Below, piece by piece: positions 9,687 through 19,927 of a stretch of 64,000 nucleotides of DNA. A program made the position numbers and the translations under genes. The DNA is taken from assembly GCF_913062585.1 (NCBI RefSeq), contig NZ_CAJXWX010000022.1, positions 1 through 64,000 of the forward strand, written 5' to 3'. Numbering within the stretch: the first letter of the stretch is position 1; each line of letters opens with the position of its first letter. The notes beneath the pieces were generated by a model. The model worked only from the letters and a program-made list of their open reading frames with translations, did not search any database and was not told the origin of the DNA. The stretch is from an uncultured Sphingomonas sp. Lineage in GTDB: Bacteria; Pseudomonadota; Alphaproteobacteria; Sphingomonadales; Sphingomonadaceae.

Positions 9687-12600
9687 CTAGGGCGTCTGCG
9701 CCTCTGCCACGCCCAGCGGCGGCAGAGCGGGCAGATCGCCGCCATTGGCACCCAGCTTCCGCTTTTCCATGATCTGCGCAAGCGCCGTATAGACCCTGTT
9801 GCGCTCCGTCGCCGTGGGCCAGAGCGCGACCGTCGCGACGACCCGTTTCATCGCGACCTCCAGATCGTCGACATTGTCGAGCGGCCCGGCCGGATAGAGC
9901 ATCTGCAGGAAGGACGCGCGCAACAACGCCTCCGCCTGTGGCCAGCTTGCGCTGCGGGCATAGAGCCGGGCGAGCGCGACGCGTCCCGCGCTCGCCGTGA
10001 CCGGCATGGCCCGCAGACGGGCGTCGAGCGCGCCCAGATCCTCGGGCGACAATGTCGCCCCGATCCGGTCGGCCAGCGCGACCAGCCGATGCACCGCATC
10101 GGCATCCCCCCGTCCGGCGCGAAGATCCGCCAGCAGGGCGGCCAATACCGCCGCCCCCTCGCCACGCCGCGCCGGCCCATAAGCGATGACGTCGTACAGC
10201 ATCTGCTGCCGCGCCTGGTTCTCGGCTGTCATGGCGCCCGGATAGCGTTGCATCTCGGCGGTCATCGCGGGTTCGGCCAGCAGCGCGGCCCCCGTGCCCT
10301 GCCCCCTGGTCGCCGCCGACAGGGTATAGACGAGCGCACGGCGTCCACGCTCCGCATCGCCATCGGGTGCGGTCGAAAGGGAATGCCGCCACAGCCCACG
10401 AAGGATTTGCGCCGGATGCGCGTCGTCGTGCGGGACGTGCGCCAGGAGCGGGCCGAGCGTGCTGTCGTCCCCTGCGCGGACCGGCCCCGTTCCGCGTCCC
10501 TGCCGCGCCTCGACCGCGATGACCGCCGGACGCCTGGCATCATGGGCGAGATAGGCGTCATAGACCTGGCCGAATAGCGCTGCGACACCGCTGCCACGCT
10601 GGGCGCGCAACATGCGCGAACGGTTGAGCAGCTGGACCAGCCAGTCGGGATCGTCGGGATCGACCTCCGCCGCCTTCGCCACCGCCATCGCCTGATCGGG
10701 CCGATCGAGCAGGCGATCCACCATCGCCAGCATCGTCGCGGCGGCCCGGTCGTCGGGCTGCGCCGTGACATGATCCCGCAGCACGGGTGCGAGCGCGGGC
10801 CAGTCGGCCTGTTCGACATGGAGCGCCAGCAATCGTTCGCGATAAAGCGGATTGCCGGGATCCAGTGCGATCATCTTCCTGGTCAGCGCCAGTCGCTGCG
10901 CGGGCGTCGCCTGCCCGTCCGGACCGGCAAAACGCTGATACATCAGGGCCGCGACCTTCGGATCCGGGCTGGGATCGGCGAGGAACGCCTCGATCTGCCG
11001 CTCGCGCGTATCGGGGAAATAGCGGGCCAAGTCGCGGTCTAGCCACCCCACCTGTTGCCCGGCGGCGCGCATCGCCTCGCCCATCGTCGCCAGCTGAATA
11101 TAGGCCTGTTGCTTGTCACCCGCATACCAGCGCTCCAGCACCAGGGGCAGTGCCTTGCTGTCGGCATAGCGTGCCGCCACGCTCTGCGTGGCACGCAGTA
11201 CCACGTCGCGATTGGCGGGCAGCGCATCGAATTGCAGCATCCGGCCGACCAGCGGCGCGCCGCTGCGCGCGCGGGGATCGCGCACCGCAGCGATGTCGCG
11301 CTCCAGAACCGCCGACAGCGCCGCCTTCTGGGTCGCGCTCAGCGGACGGCGAAGCGCGGCGCTCAGCGCCAGATCGCTCAGCCCGGAATCGCCCTCGCCG
11401 TGCGTCAGCCGGGTGACGAGGCCGTCGTACAATGCGATCAGCTGGTCGGGCGAAAACCGGTCGAGCCAGTCCATGCCGCCGCCCCCACCATGCCCGTGCC
11501 GCGACACGCGCAGCATCACCATCAGGGGGCGATTGCCCCGCGTGATGGTCAGCTGGACCAGCGCATCCGCGGACAGAAGCGCCGTGCCCGCGATCTTCTC
11601 CAGCGCCAGATAGCGGTCCGGCGCCGCACGGAACAGGTCGAACAAGATCGCATCCCGCGCCTTCGACGCCTGAAGCGGGGTCAGCACCAGATCGCGCAAC
11701 GCATCGGGCGACAGGCGATCCATCGCATCGGCCAGCATGGGCAGATAGGACGAACCCCGCCCGAAGGCCGGCGCCGCGCCATCTTCATGGGTTGCCGCTT
11801 CGCTGGCCAGCGCGGCGGCCAGCACGCCCCGCGCCGCCGCCATGTCGCCGCGCGACAGCGCCAGCACGAAGGACAATTCGGCATTGTCGGTGTCCGCCGC
11901 CTGCACCTGCAACGCCGCCAGCGGCCAGTCGGACGAGGATGGCAAGGCAATGTCGCCTCGCCCGGTCAGGTGACGACGCAAGGCCGCCATCCGCCGATAC
12001 GCCGGATCGCCCTGAAAACGTGTCTCCAGCGCCGCGTCCCATCCCGCCAGGCGCGCATCGCCCCTGCCCGCGTCGACGATCCGATGGCCCAGATCGACGA
12101 TCAGCGCGAGGCGCGGCTGGTCTTCCAGCTTGCCGCCCGTACCCCGCGCCATTTCGACCGCGAACCGCGCGTTCAGGTCGTTCAGGATCGCCTCCGCTAT
12201 CGCCTTGTTATCCGGCCAGGTCAGCAGCAACCCTTCGGTCAGGGTCGGATAATAGCGCCGCACATCCAGCCCGCGCTCGTCCCCCGACGAAAGGGGCGTC
12301 AACGGTTGCCGGGCCAGCAGGTCGCGCAACCCGCGCCAATACCAGCGCGCGGCCAGCGACTCCTGCCCGGCGCGTTCCTGAAGGATGGAGGTTTTGATCA
12401 GCAGGTCGAGATTCGACTGGTCCTGCAACAAGGCGCGGGCATAGTTGGTCAGCGCGCGGTCCGGCCGTCCGGCGGCGGCATAGGCGTCGCCCTTGGCCTC
12501 GTCGACATTCACCAGCCCGCCCAGCCCGTTCATCATCGCAAAGGCGCGCTCAGCCCCCGCCTCGTCGCCCTGGGTCAACAGGGTCCGCGCCAGATCGGCA

Positions 12601-14978
12601 TAGAGATCGGGCGGGAAGGACTTGCCCAGCGCCAGCAGGCGGCGGGTATAGACCAGCTTGCGGCGCGGATCGCCGATGATCGCCACCGATCCGCCATCGC
12701 TCGCACCGCCGCCGCTGAGCGTCGCCAGTTCGCGCAAGGCATAGCCACGCTGCTCGCCCGCGCCGGGCACCATCGCCTCGGTCGCGCGGATCTGCAGGTC
12801 CAGATCGGCATCGGCAGCCGCGACATCGGCCAACAGCGCCAGCAGGCGCGGCGTCGGGCCACCCTGCGCGATACGCTCCAGCACGCGGCGTTTCGCCCAG
12901 TCGAGAACGGTGTCCGCATCCGTCGCATCGGAGGCGCCCGCCGCCATGTCGATCAGCGAGTCGATCGCCGACAGCGCCATCGCCGGGCCGTCATGATCGA
13001 CGGCATATTGCAGCAGGCCGATGGCCTCGTCCCGGCGGTTCTGGCGCTTCAACTCGGTCGCCAGCCGCGACAATGCGTCGGGATCGTCGGGCCGCGCGGC
13101 CAGTCCCTCGCGCAGCTGGCGGATCGCCTGGTCGTTCAGGTCCGCCTGCGCATAGACGGTCGCGCGAAAGGCATGGGCTCCGCCCTCGCCCGTGTCGCTC
13201 AGCTGCGCCATCAGCCGGTCGAGTTCGGCCTGACGCTGTCCGGCGGGCTCCGACCCGTCATCATGCCGCAGGCGGGTCAGGATCAGTTGCCGGATATTCG
13301 CATCGCGGTGGCCGGGGTCGATCGCGATCAGCCGGGCCAGCGTAGCGTCCAGCCGGTCATAATCGTGTACGCGACCATAAAGCCGGGCCAGCTGGTTCAG
13401 CACGGCGGCCTCCCCCTGGCCGCTGCGCGCGGCGAAGCGGCGGACCGCGTCGGCCGCCATGTCGGGCTTGTCCTGCGCCAGCCGAAGCGCGACCAGCAGG
13501 TCGATCTCGCCCGGGCGGATCGTGCCTGCCTCCAGCCGCGCCGAAATCCCCTGCGCCAGCGGCGCCAGCCGGTTCATCCGCTTGGCCAGCGCGACGATCT
13601 GCCGCTCGATGAGGTTGCGCCGCGCCGGTAGGGTCGTCTCCGTCCACAAGGCGCGCCAGCGGGTCAGCGCCTCTTCGTCATGGCCGGTATCGGCGGCAAG
13701 CTGCGCGATGCGCACGCGGATGTCATAGCCCGCTGCGCCCTTGGCCTCCAATCGACGCAGCAGCGCCAGCGCCTGGTCGGGCCGCGACAGCCGCTCATAG
13801 CCATCGGCGATATCGGCGAGCAGCAGCCCGCCATTGTCGCCCCGCTCGACCGCCTGCAATTCGGCCAGCGCGTGGGCGGTGTCGCCACGGTCCAGATAGG
13901 TCTCGAACAGGAACAGATGCGTCGCCGTCGCCACCGCCGGATCGCCCGCGCTGCCCGCCAGCATCGCGACCGCCTGGTCCTGAAGCCCCATGCCGATCAT
14001 CGCCCGCGCCCCCGCCGTCAGGACATCGGCCCGCCCGCGATTGGCGGCGAACAGCTGGGCATAGGTCGCCACCGCCTTGGCCTCGTCCCCCTGGGTCAGG
14101 TAAAGGCCCGCCAACCGGGCATAGAGATCGGCCTGATGCGGATCGGCGGCGATCAGGCGGCGATATTCCGCCTCCGCCGCCGCGCGGTCGCCCGACAGGT
14201 CGAGCACGCCGGTCAGGCGACGCCGCAATTCGGGGCTTTTCGATTCCTCGATCAGCGCAATGGCGGCCTGGGGTCGCCCGAGTTCCAGCAGCACGTCGAC
14301 CTTGGCGCCAGCCACCGCTTCGCCGGGCGGCAGGGCGTCGAGCGCGGTCAGGGCTCCCGCCAGCGCGCCGTCGTTGCGATACGCCTCGACCAGCAGAGCG
14401 ATCGCGTAACGGCGGTCGTCCGGCGTCACCGCCGCCGTCAGGGCGGCCCTGGCCGCGTCACGCGCGCGCGCATTCTCGCCAGCCGCCAGCGCCCATTGCG
14501 CGGTCGTCAGCCGCTCGACCACGCCGCCGCCTGTCTCCGCCAGCGCCAGCGCCGCCTTGGGGCGACCGAGCAACGCCAGAATATCCGCCAGTCGCCGCGC
14601 TTCGGCGGGCGGTGCCTGCCGGGCGTAATCCAGCAACGCCTCGGGTCGGCGGACCGCCGCGATGATCGCCAGCCGAAGGCCGATCCGGCGCTTCACCGAC
14701 GCATCGCGCGCGGCGTCGCGTGCCCTGGTATAAAGCGGGACCGCCTCCCCGACCCGCCCGAGCGCGTCGAGCAGCTCGGCTTTCAGCAGATCATCGCCCG
14801 TCGCCGCCGCCAGCGCTCCGGCCCGATCCCCGTTCCGCCACAGCGTGGCTGCGTCGGCTTTGGCGGACAGGATGCCGCCTTGTGCGCTTGCCAGCACCGG
14901 ACCGGTCAGGCTGCTGGTCAGGGAGAGCGCCAGCACCAGCGATCGAACAGCACGACGGCGGACGGGGAAGCGGATCAT
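9687..14978 (-). CDS. Very large exported TPR-repeat protein (1763 aa)
   Basis: It has a signal peptide (MIRFPVRRRAVRSLVLALSL, cleavage near ASA-QG) and then almost entirely helical repeats with TPR-like spacing. Examples are AEYRRLIAADPHQADLYARLAGLYL and many A/L-rich 34-residue-like units. No enzyme domain is visible. It probably forms a periplasmic superhelical scaffold. Bat-type operons often end with TPR proteins (BatE and similar), but these are far shorter; a TPR component this large is unusual. The ATG at 14978 overlaps the TGA of the von Willebrand A gene by 4 bases, which implies coupled translation, and the kinase gene follows after 16 bases. The repeat count was not determined. 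Confidence 0.88.
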   Translation of the reverse strand: MIRFPVRRRAVRSLVLALSLTSSLTGPVLASAQGGILSAKADAATLWRNGDRAGALAAATGDDLLKAELLDALGRVGEAVPLYTRARDAARDASVKRRIGLRLAIIAAVRRPEALLDYARQAPPAEARRLADILALLGRPKAALALAETGGGVVERLTTAQWALAAGENARARDAARAALTAAVTPDDRRYAIALLVEAYRNDGALAGALTALDALPPGEAVAGAKVDVLLELGRPQAAIALIEESKSPELRRRLTGVLDLSGDRAAAEAEYRRLIAADPHQADLYARLAGLYLTQGDEAKAVATYAQLFAANRGRADVLTAGARAMIGMGLQDQAVAMLAGSAGDPAVATATHLFLFETYLDRGDTAHALAELQAVERGDNGGLLLADIADGYERLSRPDQALALLRRLEAKGAAGYDIRVRIAQLAADTGHDEEALTRWRALWTETTLPARRNLIERQIVALAKRMNRLAPLAQGISARLEAGTIRPGEIDLLVALRLAQDKPDMAADAVRRFAARSGQGEAAVLNQLARLYGRVHDYDRLDATLARLIAIDPGHRDANIRQLILTRLRHDDGSEPAGQRQAELDRLMAQLSDTGEGGAHAFRATVYAQADLNDQAIRQLREGLAARPDDPDALSRLATELKRQNRRDEAIGLLQYAVDHDGPAMALSAIDSLIDMAAGASDATDADTVLDWAKRRVLERIAQGGPTPRLLALLADVAAADADLDLQIRATEAMVPGAGEQRGYALRELATLSGGGASDGGSVAIIGDPRRKLVYTRRLLALGKSFPPDLYADLARTLLTQGDEAGAERAFAMMNGLGGLVNVDEAKGDAYAAAGRPDRALTNYARALLQDQSNLDLLIKTSILQERAGQESLAARWYWRGLRDLLARQPLTPLSSGDERGLDVRRYYPTLTEGLLLTWPDNKAIAEAILNDLNARFAVEMARGTGGKLEDQPRLALIVDLGHRIVDAGRGDARLAGWDAALETRFQGDPAYRRMAALRRHLTGRGDIALPSSSDWPLAALQVQAADTDNAELSFVLALSRGDMAAARGVLAAALASEAATHEDGAAPAFGRGSSYLPMLADAMDRLSPDALRDLVLTPLQASKARDAILFDLFRAAPDRYLALEKIAGTALLSADALVQLTITRGNRPLMVMLRVSRHGHGGGGGMDWLDRFSPDQLIALYDGLVTRLTHGEGDSGLSDLALSAALRRPLSATQKAALSAVLERDIAAVRDPRARSGAPLVGRMLQFDALPANRDVVLRATQSVAARYADSKALPLVLERWYAGDKQQAYIQLATMGEAMRAAGQQVGWLDRDLARYFPDTRERQIEAFLADPSPDPKVAALMYQRFAGPDGQATPAQRLALTRKMIALDPGNPLYRERLLALHVEQADWPALAPVLRDHVTAQPDDRAAATMLAMVDRLLDRPDQAMAVAKAAEVDPDDPDWLVQLLNRSRMLRAQRGSGVAALFGQVYDAYLAHDARRPAVIAVEARQGRGTGPVRAGDDSTLGPLLAHVPHDDAHPAQILRGLWRHSLSTAPDGDAERGRRALVYTLSAATRGQGTGAALLAEPAMTAEMQRYPGAMTAENQARQQMLYDVIAYGPARRGEGAAVLAALLADLRAGRGDADAVHRLVALADRIGATLSPEDLGALDARLRAMPVTASAGRVALARLYARSASWPQAEALLRASFLQMLYPAGPLDNVDDLEVAMKRVVATVALWPTATERNRVYTALAQIMEKRKLGANGGDLPALPPLGVAEAQTP

Positions 14979-17434
14979 CGGGTTCCTGCGATACGGCGCG
15001 CGGACGGCCAGCGGCGATAGCCGACCTCGAACAGATAGAGCCCCAGGGCGAACAGGGCGATCCACGGCCAGAGGTCGATCGCCCGCAGCCCGCCGCCGCG
15101 CGGAAGGTCGCCCGGCCCGTCGGCGGGATCGTCGCCCAGAACGTCGCCCCGAGCATCCCGGTGCCAGCCGCCCGTCCGGGCCGACAGCGTCGCCATCGGC
15201 AGGGCCATGGCGCTGGTCATTTCGGCCTGGACACGAACATCGGACGAGGCCCGATCGGCGGCTCGCGCGACCTGATCGCGATCGCGGACCTCGACCCGCG
15301 CCGCCCGGTCTTCCGGCCATGCGAGCCGGGCGACGAACAGGCCGGGTGCACGCTCCTCGACGTCGTCGATCCGGCGGATCGGTCGCCCGTCCGCATCGAG
15401 CAGGGCGATGGTCGGCCTCGCACCGCCGGTGCCGATACGCTCGACCGTGATCGTCAGCCGACCGGTATCCCGCGCGATCCGCGCCGTCAGTTCCGGCTGC
15501 GACCGGGCCGTCATCGCCAGTACCCGTGCCAGCCAGCGGCCATAATCGGCCCAGCCCCGCCAGTTCGCGGTGCCTGCGCCGAGCGGCTCGGTCATCATCG
15601 CGGTCACGCGCCCGCTGCCGACCGGCCAGCTCGACAGGATCGGATCGCCGCCATCGGTGCGCAGCAGCGTCTCCGCCTCATGGCGCGCGCGGGTGGGCAC
15701 ATAGCCCGAGAGCGGCGGCGGGGCGCCGAGGCGAACGCCGTCCCACCCGCCGGACCGGGCCACGCTGCGCACCCCGATCCGGCCGCTGCGATAGCCGGGA
15801 TCGGGGCGGGTCTGGGGCTGGTTGAAATCGAGTTCGACCAGGTTGAACTCGTCCGGCACCGAATAGAAGCGCCCGCGCCCGACCCTGGCCCAATCGGCCA
15901 TGCTCTTCTCGTCGTCGACCTGTCCGCCGACCGCGACGGTCGACAGGTTGATCCGATTCTCGGCGATATGACGGATCAGCTGCTGATACCGGTCCTCCGC
16001 CACCCCACCGTCCGAGATGACCAGGATATGCTTGTAGCGCGCGTCCAAATCCTTCAGGCCGTAAAAAGCCTCCTGCAGCGCGGGGAAGAGGACGCTCGCG
16101 CCCTGGGCCTGCATCCGCCCGATCGCCCGTTCGACATCGGGAATATCGGTCGCATGGTGCATCGGCACCGACCATTGCCGCGCGCCATAGAATTCCACGA
16201 CGCCGACCCAGTCATTGGGGGTCAGCTTGCGCACCGTCTGCCGCGCGACCTGCTTGGCGAGTTCCAGCCGGTCGCCCTGCATCGAACCCGAACTGTCGAT
16301 CACGATCGCCAGCGCGATGCTGGGCCGGATCTGCCGGTCCTCTGCCCGCGCGGTGACCGGCAGCGCAGCGCCCAGCGGCGCGTCTGCATAGCCGCCCGCC
16401 CCGAACGCCGCCATGCCCCCGGACACGAACAGCCCGGTGCCCTCGCGTGCCACGGCGCGGTTGATCCGCTGTTGCAGGGGCGCGGACAGGCGTGCGGCGG
16501 GCAGGTCGTCGACCATCACCAGCGGCCAGCGCGCGGGATCGAGGGTCGCGGAAGGCGAGGCGGTATCGACGACGAAACTGCTCCCCAACAGGCGCTGGAG
16601 CATCGCCGCCGCGCCCTGTTGCCGCTCGCCCAGATAGAGCATGTGGCGGGGATCCTGCACCGCCGCCAGCGTCTCGAACCCGCCCTGCCCGTCCAGCGTC
16701 ACGCGCAGCGGCAGGAAACCCGCCCGCTCGGTCGGCAGGGTCAGCGCGACATGGGCCACGCCATCGACGCGGAACGGCCCACTCGCCGCCAAACGCCGGT
16801 CGCCGCTGAAGATCGCCAGTTCGTGGGGACCACCCTGGCCTTCGACGGTCACATCCGCCTGCACGGTCTCGCCCACGCGCGCGGGCGTCAGTTGTACATC
16901 GGCGACGAAGGCGGGCCGGGGCGCGGTGGGAATGGCGATGGTGTTGACCTGAATCCCCCGGCCGACCAGCGCCTCGATGCCGTCCTGCCAGTGGTCGTCG
17001 GTCGACAGGCCGCTGCCGATGAGCGTCACCGCGCCGCCCGACCCCAGCGGAATGGCGGCCACCGCATCCCGCAAGGCGTGCGACAGCGAACCATCGTTCA
17101 GCACAGCGGCCCCATTTATGGCCCCACCGAGCGCGATGATCGTAGCAGGGGCTTCGGCGGGCGCTTTCGCCATGACGCGGTCCAGCATATGCCGGGCCGC
17201 CGCCTGCCCCTCCGCGCCCAGCACCGCGCGCTGGTCGAGAATATAGACCTGATGCCCTGCCCCGTCGCGTCGCACCAGACTGGGCTGCATCATCGCGACG
17301 ATCAGAGCGGCGAAGACGGTGGCTCGGAGCGCCGCCTGCCGCCAGCGCGGGCGCGCCCTCATCGGCCACCACAGCAGCGGGGGCAGCAGCAGGAACAGCC
17401 AGGCCGCGACCGGATAGAGAAAGGTGATGCTCAC
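14975..17434 (-). CDS. Membrane protein with von Willebrand A domain and amidotransferase-like region
   Basis: 819 residues from GTG at 17434. There are two N-terminal membrane helices (about 5-23 and 36-50) and beta-rich Ig-like domains (about 175-260). A GATase1-like segment follows (WPLVMVDDLPA to GTGLFVSGG, about 303-340). The von Willebrand A domain has an intact MIDAS DSSGSM at 380-385 and a later ISDGG; a C-terminal membrane helix (WPWIALFALGLYLFEVGY) follows. This layout is known in large vWA proteins near MoxR genes. The GTG start lies 13 bases after the previous stop. The intact metal site suggests metal-dependent partner binding in the periplasm, probably with the TPR protein encoded next through an ATGA overlap. 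Confidence 0.88.
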   Translation of the reverse strand: MSITFLYPVAAWLFLLLPPLLWWPMRARPRWRQAALRATVFAALIVAMMQPSLVRRDGAGHQVYILDQRAVLGAEGQAAARHMLDRVMAKAPAEAPATIIALGGAINGAAVLNDGSLSHALRDAVAAIPLGSGGAVTLIGSGLSTDDHWQDGIEALVGRGIQVNTIAIPTAPRPAFVADVQLTPARVGETVQADVTVEGQGGPHELAIFSGDRRLAASGPFRVDGVAHVALTLPTERAGFLPLRVTLDGQGGFETLAAVQDPRHMLYLGERQQGAAAMLQRLLGSSFVVDTASPSATLDPARWPLVMVDDLPAARLSAPLQQRINRAVAREGTGLFVSGGMAAFGAGGYADAPLGAALPVTARAEDRQIRPSIALAIVIDSSGSMQGDRLELAKQVARQTVRKLTPNDWVGVVEFYGARQWSVPMHHATDIPDVERAIGRMQAQGASVLFPALQEAFYGLKDLDARYKHILVISDGGVAEDRYQQLIRHIAENRINLSTVAVGGQVDDEKSMADWARVGRGRFYSVPDEFNLVELDFNQPQTRPDPGYRSGRIGVRSVARSGGWDGVRLGAPPPLSGYVPTRARHEAETLLRTDGGDPILSSWPVGSGRVTAMMTEPLGAGTANWRGWADYGRWLARVLAMTARSQPELTARIARDTGRLTITVERIGTGGARPTIALLDADGRPIRRIDDVEERAPGLFVARLAWPEDRAARVEVRDRDQVARAADRASSDVRVQAEMTSAMALPMATLSARTGGWHRDARGDVLGDDPADGPGDLPRGGGLRAIDLWPWIALFALGLYLFEVGYRRWPSARRIAGTR

Positions 17435-17447
17435 GCCTGCCCGGTCC

Positions 17448-19019
17448 TCACGCCATGACCCGCCGTTGGACCAGCCACCATTCGACACCGAGCAGGATGC
17501 CCGCGAGCAGTAGCAGCAACAGGAACGGCAGGTCCGACGGCCATGCGCCACCCAGCGGTTCGACCGCCGGGCGCGGCGCGCCATCCGCCGCCGCCAGCGT
17601 CGTCGCCCGGTCGGTCAAACCGCCTGCCGGGTCGACGGATGTCCAGCTTTCCCGACCGCCCAGCCATTGGAGGCTGCGGCTGATGAAGATCGGCATGACC
17701 GGGCTCTGCGTGAAAGGCGATGCCGGGCCGACGATTCCGGCCCATAAGCCGACCGAGCGCCGCCGGGCATCGCGCACGTCCACGCCGATCGGGCGATGAA
17801 GCGCATCGGCCAGCGCCCCGGCATCCAGCCGGGCGAGGCCGAGCGCCTCCAGCCGTCCGGACACCTCGCCCCCGTCCGCTTCGCCCTGCCCCGCGAAAGT
17901 AAAAGCCTGGGACTGCGATGCGGGGTCGGACAGGATCAGCGCGGGGCGGTCGATGCCGCGCACCGCGCCTGGGCTTCCCACCACGACCTGCGCCTGGGCG
18001 CCGGGCACCACCGCCAGCGACGGGTCCGCCGCGACGACCGCCCGGACGGCAGCGGGCGTCCCGTCGAGCAACGCGACCCGTAGCGGTCGCCGGTCGGCCA
18101 GCCGCAACCGGGCACTGTCGTCGGCCGCAAACCCATCCCCTCGCGCCAGTGCCACTCCCAGCATCCCGCCCGCCGCGTCCAGATCGCGGGCGACGAACCG
18201 CCCGCTCCCCAGCGTCTCGATCCGGGCCGGGGTGACGTCGCGCCCATCCATCGTCCAGCGCAGGTCCGATGCGGTCGGTGCCGGACCATGGGCGGCGGCG
18301 ACCGTGACGAGGGCATCGGCCTTCCCGACCTGGCCCGACGCGGCCGGGGTCACGCCGAACGCCACGATCCCCCGATTGTCAGCTACGGCGTCGGCCAGAT
18401 AGCCATAACGGACCGATAGTGTCGGGCTAACGCTTCCGACCGCCTCGCGCGCCGCTCCCCAGCCGCCATAATAGCGGATCGTCGCGGGTCCCCGCCCCGC
18501 CTGCCGCAGCCAGGACCCGAAGCGCGAAGGCCGCGCCTCTGCCGCGATCATGTCGAGCCGCCGGGACAGCAGCGAAGCGCTTTCGCCCGGTGCCAGCAGG
18601 CGAGTGCCGACCGCATCGCCCAGCACCACCGCGCGCCGGTCCGCCGGTGTCGCACGGACATCGGCCAGCAGCGCGCGCTTGGCCTGTGCCAGATCGCGGC
18701 CGGGCGTCATCAACGCCGAATTGTCCAGGTAGAATAGCTGCATCCGCCCGTCCGCCGCGCTCGAAGCCGCTTGCGGATGCGCGGCCGCCAGCCAGAGCAG
18801 CAGCACGATAGCCAGGATCAGCAGATAGGCGAGCCAGTAGCGGAACCGTCCTCCCAGAACCCGGGCGGGGCTGTCGCGCATCGCCTGCGCCCACAGCCCC
18901 GCCGTGGGCAGCCGCAGCACCCGGCGCTCGGTACGCAGCCGTTGCAGCAGATAGACGATCCCGGCCAGCGCGATCATGCCCGCGACGGTCACGGGCCAAC
19001 CGAATTGCGTGACACTCAT
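17448..19019 (-). CDS. BatA-like membrane protein (aerotolerance N-terminal domain)
   Basis: 523 residues. The N-terminus has a membrane helix (about 10-26), the basic LQRLRTERRVLRLPT segment and a second helix (YWLAYLLILAIVLLLWLAA), as in BatA/aerotolerance-regulator N-terminal domains. The expected von Willebrand A site is degenerate: FYLDNSALM stands where DxSxS would be. A final membrane helix (LPFLLLLLLAGILLGVEWWL) ends the protein. The start overlaps the DUF58 stop in ATGA. It probably forms an inner-membrane complex with the vWA protein encoded downstream, without binding metal itself. Confidence 0.85.
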   Translation of the reverse strand: MSVTQFGWPVTVAGMIALAGIVYLLQRLRTERRVLRLPTAGLWAQAMRDSPARVLGGRFRYWLAYLLILAIVLLLWLAAAHPQAASSAADGRMQLFYLDNSALMTPGRDLAQAKRALLADVRATPADRRAVVLGDAVGTRLLAPGESASLLSRRLDMIAAEARPSRFGSWLRQAGRGPATIRYYGGWGAAREAVGSVSPTLSVRYGYLADAVADNRGIVAFGVTPAASGQVGKADALVTVAAAHGPAPTASDLRWTMDGRDVTPARIETLGSGRFVARDLDAAGGMLGVALARGDGFAADDSARLRLADRRPLRVALLDGTPAAVRAVVAADPSLAVVPGAQAQVVVGSPGAVRGIDRPALILSDPASQSQAFTFAGQGEADGGEVSGRLEALGLARLDAGALADALHRPIGVDVRDARRRSVGLWAGIVGPASPFTQSPVMPIFISRSLQWLGGRESWTSVDPAGGLTDRATTLAAADGAPRPAVEPLGGAWPSDLPFLLLLLLAGILLGVEWWLVQRRVMA

Positions 19020-19927
19020 GGCAAGACCCGCCCGGACGCGAGGATCGGCATCAGCTGGTCGAGCACGTCGCGATCGGCGTCCATGCGGATCAGCGTGGCG
19101 CCCCGCCGCGCGGCGAAGCGCTCCAGGCCATCGGAAAAGGCGCGGTACGCGACCTGGTAACGCGCGATCAGTTCGGGCGTCACGGTCACGGCCACACCGT
19201 CATGCTCGCCATCCTCGATGACCAGATCGCCGTCGAGATCGGCAAGCAAGGCCGGGTCCGCATCCGACGTGCGGGTCATCTGCACCAGCAGCAGCCGGTG
19301 CGGCAGCCGCCCCAGCGCATCGAGCACGCCTTCCAGCCCGGCATCGTCGAAAAAGTCCGACACCAGGATCAACAGGCCGCGCCGGAGCGGCATCGCCGCC
19401 AGCCGGTCGAGCGCGGCGGCCAGGCCGGTCCGCCCCCCCGCCGCCTGATCGGCCAGCACCTGCGCCACGCGGGCGATACCCCCCTTGCCCGAGACGTTCT
19501 TCATGACGGTCGCCATATCGTCGCCGACCGTCATCAGGCTGACCGCATCCTGCTGCGCCAGCGCGACCGCCGCCAGCGCCAGCACGGTGCGCATCGCCGG
19601 TCCGATACGCGGCGGCGTCTCGACGAACATGCTGTGCGACACGTCGAGCAGGATATGGACCGGCAGGTCCTGGCGCTCCTCGAACACCCGCACGAACGCC
19701 TTGCCCAGCCGGCGATAGATGTTCCAGTCGATCGTGCGCAGATCGTCGCCCGCGACATAGGGTTTGAAATCGGCGAAATCCGATCCCTGGCCGCGCGCCG
19801 GGGTACGCTGGTCGGCCAGTCGCCCGCCCTTCTGCGCGGTCCCGATCCGCAGGGTCAGGGCATTCAGCCGCGCCAGGAAGGCGGGATCGAACAGCTCCTC
19901 GAAACCGGGTGCGGCGGCGGGGTTCAT
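19016..19927 (-). CDS. DUF58 (von Willebrand A-like) protein
   Basis: 303 residues and probably cytoplasmic. The DUF58 signature is clear: GSDFADFKPYVAGDDLRTID, then WNIYRRLGKAFVRVFEEE-like sequence at residues 49-84. It is followed by a metal-site-like LLDVSHSM at 93-100, keeping the DxSxS spacing. DUF58 proteins typically pair with a MoxR ATPase, which here is encoded 15 kb away at 3120-4124. Both ends overlap neighbours by 4 bases (ATGA), so it is translated as part of the operon. Confidence 0.93.
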   Translation of the reverse strand: MNPAAAPGFEELFDPAFLARLNALTLRIGTAQKGGRLADQRTPARGQGSDFADFKPYVAGDDLRTIDWNIYRRLGKAFVRVFEERQDLPVHILLDVSHSMFVETPPRIGPAMRTVLALAAVALAQQDAVSLMTVGDDMATVMKNVSGKGGIARVAQVLADQAAGGRTGLAAALDRLAAMPLRRGLLILVSDFFDDAGLEGVLDALGRLPHRLLLVQMTRTSDADPALLADLDGDLVIEDGEHDGVAVTVTPELIARYQVAYRAFSDGLERFAARRGATLIRMDADRDVLDQLMPILASGRVLP

